Assembly (NCBI GenBank): GCA_017302755.1 | Contig: JAFLCR010000102.1 | Location: forward strand, 1-8,123 | DNA: 8,123 nt | From: Alphaproteobacteria bacterium | GTDB taxonomy: Bacteria; Pseudomonadota; Alphaproteobacteria; Rickettsiales; JAFLCR01 | Reading direction: 5' to 3' | In this document: piece by piece, positions 1 to 5,721 of the stretch | Numbering within the stretch: position 1 is the stretch's first letter | Layout: the number at the start of each line of letters is the position of its first letter | The notes under the pieces: model-generated | Seen by the model: the letters and a program-made list of their open reading frames with translations, nothing else | Database searches by the model: none | Told to the model about the DNA's origin: nothing | Translations under genes and position numbers: made by a program

Positions 1-418
1 CGATGCCTTCGCCGATCAGCGCATCGTAATACGTCGTTTCAACTCCCAGCGGGGCGAGGACGGCGTCGCAGAATTCGCGGGTGGGGCCGTAAACAGTGTC
101 CACCATCAGCAAATGATCGCCCGGCGCCAGCAGCGCCCGCAGCGCCACCGTGATCGCCTTGAGGCCTGAAGGGAAAAGAATGGCTTCTTCTGCGCCGTCG
201 AGACTGGCCAGCGCATCCTGCAGGTAATGCGTCACCGGCACGCCGAACAGGCCGTAAGAGGAGGGCTTGTACTGACCTTTATAGGCGGCTTCCAGATCAT
301 CAAGCGTCTGGAAAATAATCGTGGACGCCTGATGGATCGGCGGGTTGACCGTACCGAAATGCTTTTCCGGCTCGCGGCCTTCAGTGACGAGGAGGGTATG
401 GGCGTGAAGCTTGGTCAT
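1..418 (-). CDS. metC: Cystathionine beta-lyase (MetC), N-terminal 139 residues; 3' part beyond the left edge
   Basis: This is a PLP-dependent enzyme of the Cys/Met metabolism family that cleaves cystathionine to homocysteine, pyruvate and ammonia in cytosolic methionine biosynthesis. Translating the minus strand from the ATG at 418-416 gives an open frame to the window edge, starting MTKLHAHTLLVTEGREPEK. Family signatures seen are NPPIHQASTIIF (25-36), YGLFGVP (55-61), FPSGLKAI (82-89), and VDTVYGPTREFCD (106-118), whose Tyr110 fits the PLP-stacking tyrosine (E. coli Tyr111). The stretch TTYYDALIGEGI (128-139) resembles the MetC-specific FDPLIG segment and favours MetC over cystathionine gamma-synthase or O-acetylhomoserine sulfhydrylase. 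The catalytic lysine lies outside the window. Leu57 stands where E. coli has the phosphate-binding Arg58. A possible ribosome site AAAGAG lies 10 nt before the start. The gene is divergent from ileS, and an inverted-repeat element begins 15 bp upstream of its start codon. Confidence 0.93.
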   Translation of the reverse strand, partial: MTKLHAHTLLVTEGREPEKHFGTVNPPIHQASTIIFQTLDDLEAAYKGQYKPSSYGLFGVPVTHYLQDALASLDGAEEAILFPSGLKAITVALRALLAPGDHLLMVDTVYGPTREFCDAVLAPLGVETTYYDALIGEGI

Positions 419-433
419 GAGGTAATCACTCTT

Positions 434-541
434 TGTCATTCCCGCGCAGGCGGGAATCCATAACCACCAGCCAGGAGATAAGAAGCCTGCGGCCATTCCA
501 ACCGCCAGTGAGTATGGATTCCCGCCTGCGCGGGAATGACA
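434..541. repeat. MITE-like inverted-repeat element with 29-bp perfect terminal arms
   Basis: Positions 434-462 and 513-541 are exact reverse complements over 29 bp, separated by 50 bp of unrelated sequence (463-512). Each arm also contains its own palindrome, ATTCCCGC-GCAG-GCGGGAAT (8-bp stem, 4-nt loop), at 438-457 and 518-537. The core resembles the dispersed ATTCCC...GGGAAT repeats known from many proteobacteria, such as Neisseria dRS3; that comparison is from memory. Translated, it gives the peptides SFPRRRES and DSRLRGND, which often appear in spurious protein annotations. No transposase and no clear target-site duplication are visible. It lies between divergent metC and ileS, ending 15 bp before the metC start codon, so it probably sits in or next to the metC leader. 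If transcribed it would fold into a long hairpin. Confidence 0.88.
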
Positions 542-563
542 GGCTAGAGGCTGTTGTCACGCA

Positions 564-591
564 TTGCAATCTTGCTAAGGCGCTGTATACC
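564..591 (+). promoter_or_regulatory. Candidate sigma-70-like promoter for ileS
   Basis: TTGCAA (564-569) and TATACC (586-591) are 16 bp apart, each matching the consensus at four of six positions. A start near 598 would leave a leader of about 23 nt before the ileS ATG. A better -35 match, TTGTCA (554-559), has no -10 at the right distance. The position just outside the inverted-repeat element and before a divergently placed gene is sensible. The motif match is weak and could be chance. Confidence 0.3.
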
Positions 592-620
592 GTTATTTCC
601 CTTATCGTTGCAGCGCCGCC

Positions 621-3600
621 ATGACCAAATATTACCCCGACGTAGACTCCAGCCCCAGCTTTCCGAAAATCGAGGAGGAAGTCCTTCGCTTCTGGAAAGA
701 GCAGAAGGTGTTCGAGAAGTCGGTGGAGTCGCGCCCCCGAAAGACGCCCGAGGGCGGGAAGAACGAATTCATCTTCTACGACGGCCCGCCCTTCGCCAAC
801 GGCCTGCCGCATTACGGCCATCTGCTGACCGGTTTCGTCAAAGACCTGGTCGCCCGCTACCAGACCATGAAGGGCAAGCGCGTCGAGCGCCGCTTCGGGT
901 GGGACTGCCACGGCCTCCCGGCGGAGATGGGCGCGGAGAAGGAGCTTGGCATTTCCGGCCGCCAGCAGATCACAAAATACGGCATCGACAAGTTCAACGA
1001 CCATTGCCGCACCTCGGTGATGAAATATGTGAATGAGTGGGAATATTACGTTACCCGCCAGGCGCGCTGGGTCGATTTCCAGAACGATTACAAGACGATG
1101 GATACCAGTTTCACGGAATCCGTGCTGTGGGCGTTCAAGCAGCTTTACGAGAAGGGGCTGGTCTACGAGGCGATGCGCGTGCTGCCCTATAGCTGGGCCG
1201 CCGAGACGCCGCTCTCAAACTTCGAGACCCGCCTGGATAACTCCTACCGCATGCGCCAGGACCCGGCGGTGACGGTGGCGTTTACGCTGAAGAAGGAAGA
1301 TGTAGAGGCAAAATTTCCTCAACTTCAGAAATGCGGCTTCAGCAAATATTCAATACTTGCTTGGACGACGACACCCTGGACATTACCCTCAAATTTAGGT
1401 TTGGCGGTTAGCGAGTCTATTAAATATCAATTTATTAGAAAGACTGGCACCACTGAGTGTGTTCTTTTCAGTGAAAAAATTTATGACTCTGGCAAGTACG
1501 AAAAAGAAATAGGCGATTATAAAAACGACCAGCAATTACCTATTGATGGTGGTACAGTTAGCGGTCAGCAACTCATCGGCCTTCCGTTTGAGCCGCTCTT
1601 CCCTTATTTCAAAGACCACGCTAACGCCTTCCAGATTCTCGACGGCAGCGATTTCGTCAGCGATGAGGACGGCACCGGCGTCGTCCACATGGCGCCCGGC
1701 TTCGGCGAGGACGACCAGCGGGTCTGCGAGGCGAACGGCATCGCGCTGGTCGTGCCGGTGGATCACGCCGGTCGTTTCACCTCCGAAATTTTTGACCTGG
1801 AGGATTTGAAGCTCCAGGGCGTGCGCGTGCTGGCCGAGGGCGACCATCCCTTCGGCGAGGCGAACAAGCGCATCATGGACTGGCTGAAGAAACACGGCGC
1901 CCTGATCAAGCAGGAGACTATCGACCATAACTATCCGCACTGCTGGCGCACCGACCAGCCGCTCATCTACCGCGCCATGTCGAGCTGGTATGTGGAGGTC
2001 ACGAAGTTCCGCGACCGCATGGTGGAACTTAATCAGCAAATTAACTGGATACCGGAACATGTTAAAGCTGGCCTGTTCGGCAAGTGGCTGGAAGGCGCGC
2101 GCGACTGGTCTATCAGCCGCAACCGCTTCTGGGGCGCGCCCGTGCCTATCTGGCGCTCGGATAATCCGAAGAACAAGAAGCTCTATGTTTTCGGTTCTAT
2201 CAAAGAGTTGCAGGAGTTTTTTAAAGTAGAAGTTAAAGATCTCCACCGCCCCTATATCGACCAGCTCACCGCTCCCGATCCGGAAGATGGGCAGTATACG
2301 CTCCGCCGCGTGGAGGACGTGCTCGACTGCTGGTTCGAGTCCGGCTCCATGCCTTACGGGCAGGTGCACTACCCGTTTGAACATGAAGATTGGTTTGTAA
2401 ACCACTCTCCTGCCGACTTTATCGTGGAATATACCGCCCAGACGCGCGGGTGGTTCTACACGCTGATGGTGCTTTCCACCGCCTTGTTCGATAAACCGCC
2501 GTTTCTCAATTGCATATGCCACGGCGTTGTTCTGGACGATAAAGGCCAGAAGCTTTCAAAGCGGTTGAACAATTACGCTGATCCAAAGGAATTATTTGAT
2601 CATTTCGGCGCAGACGCCCTTCGCTGGTTCATGGTGGCCTCGCCGGTGATGCGCGGGCTGGAGCTGCACATCGACAAAGAGGGCAAGTTCATCCGCGACG
2701 TGGTGCGGCTTGCCATCAAGCCGATCTGGAACGCCTATAATTTCTTCTGCCTCTACGCCAATGCCGACGGGGTGAAGGCGTCTTACGGCAGCGGGTCGTA
2801 TAACCTCATGGACCGCTACATCCTCGCCAAGCTGCGCGACGCGGTGGAGAAGGTCGAAGCCTTCATGGACGCCTACGATACCCCCTCGGCCTGCACGGAG
2901 ATTCTCTCTTTCTGCGACAGCCTGAACAACTGGTACATCCGCCGCAACCGGGCCCGTTTCTGGAAGGGCGAGATGGATTCCGACAAGCAGGCCGCCTACG
3001 ACACGCTTTACACGGTACTGGATATCCTCTGCCGCACGGCGAGCCCGCTGTTGCCGTTGACCTTGGAGGAAATTTACGCCGGGCTGACCAATAGCGGCCA
3101 AAAGACCGCGGACAATAGTGTCCATGTCGCGTTGTGGCCGGATGTGATGCCCCTGCCGAAGGACGCCAACCTCGTGGCCGATATGGATAAGGTGCGCGAA
3201 GTCTGCACAGCCGTGCTTTCAGTTAGAAATACCAAAAACTTACGGGTTCGCCTACCGCTCGCCTCGGTGACGGTGATCGGCGCGGATACGGTGCGCCTGC
3301 GTGAATATGCCGCGCTGATTCAAGACGAGGTGAACGTAAAAGAGGTTCACTTCAGCACCCGCCTGGAGGAGTTCGCCACACTGAAACTTCAGTTGAACCT
3401 GCCGAAGCTCGGCGCACGGCTGGGGGCGAAGCTGAAGCAGATCATGCCCGCCGTGAAACAGAATCAATGGAAAAAACAATCGGATGGCCGCATTGCTATC
3501 GGCGACGAGTTGCTGGAAGCGGGCGAGTTCAGCCTGCTGCTGGAGCCCACAAGCAAGGAGGGTGCCGAACCACTTCCCGGGCAAGACATGCTGGTGATGG

Positions 3601-3890
3601 TGGATACACGAGTGACGCCCGAACTGGAGCAGGAAGGCCTGGCGCGCGACCTGGTCCGCATGGTTCAGCAGGCGCGTAAAGATGCCCAGCTTTCCATCAC
3701 CGACCGCATCGCCCTTAGCCTGGAAGGCGGGCAGGGGGTCGTGACGGCGCTCGTCGCCTGGAAGGATTATATCGCCGAGCAGACCCTTGCCGTGTCGGTG
3801 GCTGATAAGGCGGAGGCCGGCCTGCCGCACCGTTTCGAAAACGAAATGGACGGCGAAAAAGTGGTGATCGCATTCAAGGTGGCCGCATGA
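621..3890 (+). CDS. ileS: Isoleucyl-tRNA synthetase, type 2 (eukaryotic-like)
   Basis: This cytosolic class Ia synthetase charges tRNA-Ile with isoleucine and hydrolyses mischarged valine. The 1089 residues fit the longer type 2 enzymes. Nucleotide-binding signature HYGH is at 64-67, within GPPFANGLPHYGH. The editing domain (about 190-420) has WTTTPWTLPSN (248-258) and DGTGVVHMAPGFGEDD (350-365). The second catalytic half has DWSISRNRFWG (495-505), DVLDCWFESGS (566-576) and the lysine loop KLSKR (644-648), a variant of KMSKS. The anticodon-binding region has NNWYIRRNRARFW (769-781). I see no C-terminal cysteine zinc cluster of the type 1 enzymes. The ATG at 621 has no clear Shine-Dalgarno but starts the typical YYPDVDSSPSFPKIE opening. 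The stop is TGA (3888-3890). Codons at about 1300-1570 are strikingly AT-rich. gpsA follows after 47 bp. Confidence 0.97.
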   Translation: MTKYYPDVDSSPSFPKIEEEVLRFWKEQKVFEKSVESRPRKTPEGGKNEFIFYDGPPFANGLPHYGHLLTGFVKDLVARYQTMKGKRVERRFGWDCHGLPAEMGAEKELGISGRQQITKYGIDKFNDHCRTSVMKYVNEWEYYVTRQARWVDFQNDYKTMDTSFTESVLWAFKQLYEKGLVYEAMRVLPYSWAAETPLSNFETRLDNSYRMRQDPAVTVAFTLKKEDVEAKFPQLQKCGFSKYSILAWTTTPWTLPSNLGLAVSESIKYQFIRKTGTTECVLFSEKIYDSGKYEKEIGDYKNDQQLPIDGGTVSGQQLIGLPFEPLFPYFKDHANAFQILDGSDFVSDEDGTGVVHMAPGFGEDDQRVCEANGIALVVPVDHAGRFTSEIFDLEDLKLQGVRVLAEGDHPFGEANKRIMDWLKKHGALIKQETIDHNYPHCWRTDQPLIYRAMSSWYVEVTKFRDRMVELNQQINWIPEHVKAGLFGKWLEGARDWSISRNRFWGAPVPIWRSDNPKNKKLYVFGSIKELQEFFKVEVKDLHRPYIDQLTAPDPEDGQYTLRRVEDVLDCWFESGSMPYGQVHYPFEHEDWFVNHSPADFIVEYTAQTRGWFYTLMVLSTALFDKPPFLNCICHGVVLDDKGQKLSKRLNNYADPKELFDHFGADALRWFMVASPVMRGLELHIDKEGKFIRDVVRLAIKPIWNAYNFFCLYANADGVKASYGSGSYNLMDRYILAKLRDAVEKVEAFMDAYDTPSACTEILSFCDSLNNWYIRRNRARFWKGEMDSDKQAAYDTLYTVLDILCRTASPLLPLTLEEIYAGLTNSGQKTADNSVHVALWPDVMPLPKDANLVADMDKVREVCTAVLSVRNTKNLRVRLPLASVTVIGADTVRLREYAALIQDEVNVKEVHFSTRLEEFATLKLQLNLPKLGARLGAKLKQIMPAVKQNQWKKQSDGRIAIGDELLEAGEFSLLLEPTSKEGAEPLPGQDMLVMVDTRVTPELEQEGLARDLVRMVQQARKDAQLSITDRIALSLEGGQGVVTALVAWKDYIAEQTLAVSVADKAEAGLPHRFENEMDGEKVVIAFKVAA

Positions 3891-3937
3891 GGCAGGGTAT
3901 TTACCCCTTCTTAGCGTCTAAACTCTAAGTTTCTGTC

Positions 3938-4930
3938 ATGCAGAAAATATCCATCATCGGCGCGGGTGCCTGGGGAACAGCCCTGGCCATGCTCTGCAAC
4001 CGGGCCGGACGCGAAGTGACGCTCTGGGGGCGCAGCGCCGGGCTGGTTGAGGAAATGCGCCAGCGCACCATGAATAATCGTTATCTTCCAGGTATTTATC
4101 TTGACCCCTCGATCCGTCTGACTAATGACATCGCGGAAGCCTGCCAGACGGAGCTGTTGATCGTTTCCGTGCCGGCGCAGCACATGCGCTCCACCATCAT
4201 CGGCATCACCGACCACCTGGCGGCCAGTGTCCCGATCGTGATCGCCAGCAAGGGCATTGAACGGGGCAGCCTCGCGCTCATGAGCGAAATCGTAAAAGCC
4301 GTGCTGCCGGTGAACCCCGTCGCCATGCTTTCGGGGCCGAATTTCGCGGGCGAGGCGGCCAACGGCATCCCCACGGCCACCACCATCGCCTGCAAGGACA
4401 AGCGCCTGGGCGAAGACATCATGCGCTCCATCGGCAGCACACTGTTTCGCCCCTATTTGTCCACCGACGTCATCGGCACCCAGATCGGCGGGGCGACCAA
4501 GAACGTGATCGCCATCGCCTGCGGCATCGCCTACGGCAAGAAAATGGGGGAAAACACGCGGGCGGCGCTGATTACGCGCGGGCTCGCGGAAATCGCCCGG
4601 CTGTGCCTTGCCAAGGGCGGAAAATACGAAACGCTCATGGGCCTTGCGGGGATTGGAGACCTGGTATTGACCTGTTCCTCCACGCAGTCGCGCAATTTCT
4701 CGCTGGGCATGCAGCTGGCCGATGGCAAGGACCGCTCCACGACCCTGGCCGGGCGCGCCGGCATTGTCGAGGGGGCGAGTACTGCCCAGTCCGTCACTGA
4801 GTTGAGCCGCAAACTTGGAGTAGAAATGCCAATATGCCAGGCTGTTAGCGATATTCTTTATAAAGACAGCAATGTCGATGATACTATCCGGCAGCTGCTC
4901 GACAGGCCGTTCACCAGAGAAATTACATAA
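3938..4930 (+). CDS. gpsA: Glycerol-3-phosphate dehydrogenase [NAD(P)+]
   Basis: This cytosolic enzyme reduces dihydroxyacetone phosphate to sn-glycerol 3-phosphate, the backbone precursor of membrane phospholipids. The 330 residues match the usual family length. The N-terminal Rossmann fold begins with ISIIGAGAWGTALA (4-17). Further family motifs are VSVPAQHMRS, ASKGIERGS, SGPNFAGE (132-139), GGATKNV with the catalytic lysine at Lys188, GENTRAALITRGLAE (from 204), and GLAGIGDLVLTCSS around Asp241, which form the C-terminal helical substrate domain. The ATG at 3938 starts directly before the first beta strand; no good Shine-Dalgarno is visible. It lies 47 bp after ileS on the same strand with no convincing terminator between, so co-transcription is plausible. 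The last 40 or so codons (about 4810-4930) are more AT-rich than the rest but remain in frame, with a normal family C-terminus. Confidence 0.97.
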   Translation: MQKISIIGAGAWGTALAMLCNRAGREVTLWGRSAGLVEEMRQRTMNNRYLPGIYLDPSIRLTNDIAEACQTELLIVSVPAQHMRSTIIGITDHLAASVPIVIASKGIERGSLALMSEIVKAVLPVNPVAMLSGPNFAGEAANGIPTATTIACKDKRLGEDIMRSIGSTLFRPYLSTDVIGTQIGGATKNVIAIACGIAYGKKMGENTRAALITRGLAEIARLCLAKGGKYETLMGLAGIGDLVLTCSSTQSRNFSLGMQLADGKDRSTTLAGRAGIVEGASTAQSVTELSRKLGVEMPICQAVSDILYKDSNVDDTIRQLLDRPFTREIT

Positions 4931-4942
4931 TTTATATGTAAC

Positions 4943-4974
4943 ACTCTATTTCCTTGCTTAATCAGAAATAGGGT
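4943..4974. repeat. Imperfect inverted repeat downstream of gpsA
   Basis: ACTCTATTTC (4943-4952) pairs with GAAATAGGGT (4965-4974) over 10 bp, including one G-U pair, around a 12-nt loop. It starts 12 bp after the gpsA stop. No T-run follows, so it does not look like a standard intrinsic terminator. It may be a 3'-end stability hairpin, or simply chance in AT-rich DNA. Confidence 0.35.
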
Positions 4975-5004
4975 CTTAAATAGGCTTACCAGAACAAACA
5001 ACAA

Positions 5005-5033
5005 TTGGCTGTTATCAGCCAAGATTTAAATAT
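5005..5033 (+). terminator. Weak candidate terminator hairpin after gpsA
   Basis: TTGGCTG (5005-5011) and CAGCCAA (5016-5022) form a perfect 7-bp stem with loop TTAT. The sequence after it is AT-rich (GATTTAAATAT) but has only a broken T-run, so termination would be inefficient. It is the best candidate for the 3' end of the ileS-gpsA transcript before the next gene. The rest of the 4931-5125 gap is AT-rich without other recognisable sites. Confidence 0.3.
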
Positions 5034-5089
5034 TAAAAAAAGCTTAACATAAGCGTCGTGCGCTTGTCACATTGATGCGTATGATCTTT

Positions 5090-5118
5090 TTGTAAAGAAT
5101 GCAGTTTTCTGGTAAGAT
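5090..5118 (+). promoter_or_regulatory. Candidate promoter placing the transcript start at the ATG of the unknown gene
   Basis: TTGTAA (5090-5095) and TAAGAT (5113-5118) are exactly 17 bp apart and match the -35 and -10 consensus at four of six bases each. Transcription would start near 5125-5126, at the ATG at 5126, so the mRNA would be leaderless. Other -10-like words nearby, such as TATGAT (5080-5085), lack a partner at proper spacing. The call is a motif match only. Confidence 0.3.
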
Positions 5119-5125
5119 GGTTTTT

Positions 5126-5641
5126 ATGACTACGGATCCGCTTCTTCAGCACAAAGAGCAGTATGACCGTATCGTGCAGCTGTACGATGTCGCCGAGCAG
5201 CTTCTTTCCACTGTCGATGAACACAGCGAAGAACACCGCCTGGCGCAGCTCGCCTTGATTGAGCCGCTGGTTGAAAGCATCGAGGAATCAGCAGACATTC
5301 TCACTGAAGAATACATCGCGATGATTTCCACCTCCGGACAAAGCGCTTCCCAGGCCAAACTCCGCATCGAAGCCGCTTTCCGCAAAATTTACACAGCGAT
5401 TGAAGTCTACAATACGCAGACCGCCAACCGCGCGAAGCGCTTTTATAAAAATATCTTCAATATCGCCGACGGCATCGTCTCTGACCTGCGCGACCTGACT
5501 CAAAAAATTGTTGTCTCGTTCATGGCGATGATGGAACTCTCCGTTGACCGCATCATGCATACGTGGGATATAGAGAACCTGCGCAAAAAAGAAGCCATGG
5601 TCGCCCTTCAGATGCACCAGAACAGCATTAACCATAACTAA
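5126..5641 (+). CDS. Hypothetical helical cytosolic protein, about 171 residues
   Basis: I do not recognise this protein. From the ATG at 5126 it reads MTTDPLLQHKEQYDRIVQLY and is rich in Glu, Ala, Leu and Ile. Long amphipathic helices are likely throughout, with coiled-coil-like stretches such as DVAEQLLSTVDEHSEEHRLA and EPLVESIEESADILTEEY. No signal peptide, clear membrane segment, cysteine cluster or catalytic motif is visible. The middle (RAKRFYKNIFNIADGIVSDL) is basic then amphipathic, and the tail ends in MHQNSINHN. In-frame ATGs at 5099 and 5117 would add nine or three residues. I prefer 5126 because the predicted promoter overlaps the upstream options and the extra residues look unlike coding sequence; no start has a Shine-Dalgarno. 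The gene stands alone between an AT-rich gap and a strong terminator, so it is probably monocistronic. Phasin-like or other helical-bundle roles are possible but unsupported. Confidence 0.8.
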   Translation: MTTDPLLQHKEQYDRIVQLYDVAEQLLSTVDEHSEEHRLAQLALIEPLVESIEESADILTEEYIAMISTSGQSASQAKLRIEAAFRKIYTAIEVYNTQTANRAKRFYKNIFNIADGIVSDLRDLTQKIVVSFMAMMELSVDRIMHTWDIENLRKKEAMVALQMHQNSINHN

Positions 5642-5678
5642 ACTAATTTCGATTTAAATAAAGTTTCCCCACCGTTTG

Positions 5679-5706
5679 CCAGCCCTTTCGAGGGCTGGTT
5701 TTTTTT
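5679..5706 (+). terminator. Strong intrinsic terminator
   Basis: CCAGCCCT (5679-5686) pairs perfectly with AGGGCTGG (5691-5698) around a TTCG loop and is followed directly by eight T residues (5699-5706). It lies 37 bp after the stop of the hypothetical gene and only 15 bp before the next start codon. Confidence 0.93.
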
Positions 5707-5721
5707 GTCTTTTGGCAAGGT

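Noticed and set aside
434..541. Possible CRISPR: two repeat-like units with a 50-bp spacer
   Set aside because: The units are in inverted rather than direct orientation, there are only two, and no cas gene is present.
433..624. 63-codon plus-strand open frame over the inverted repeat
   Set aside because: Its sequence is mostly translated repeat, and no ribosome site or conserved domain is visible.
426..1004. 192-codon minus-strand open frame spanning the inverted repeat and the start of ileS
   Set aside because: It reads through the repeat (SFPRRRES and DSRLRGND peptides) and antisense to ileS; it is a typical spurious frame.
1536..2522. 328-codon open frame on the minus strand inside ileS
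   Set aside because: It lies fully antisense to a confidently identified synthetase, its translation matches no family I know, and long antisense frames are common in GC-rich genes.
3894..3907. Small hairpin GGGTA/TACCC between ileS and gpsA as a terminator
   Set aside because: The stem is at most five base pairs with an unworkably small loop, and no T-run follows.
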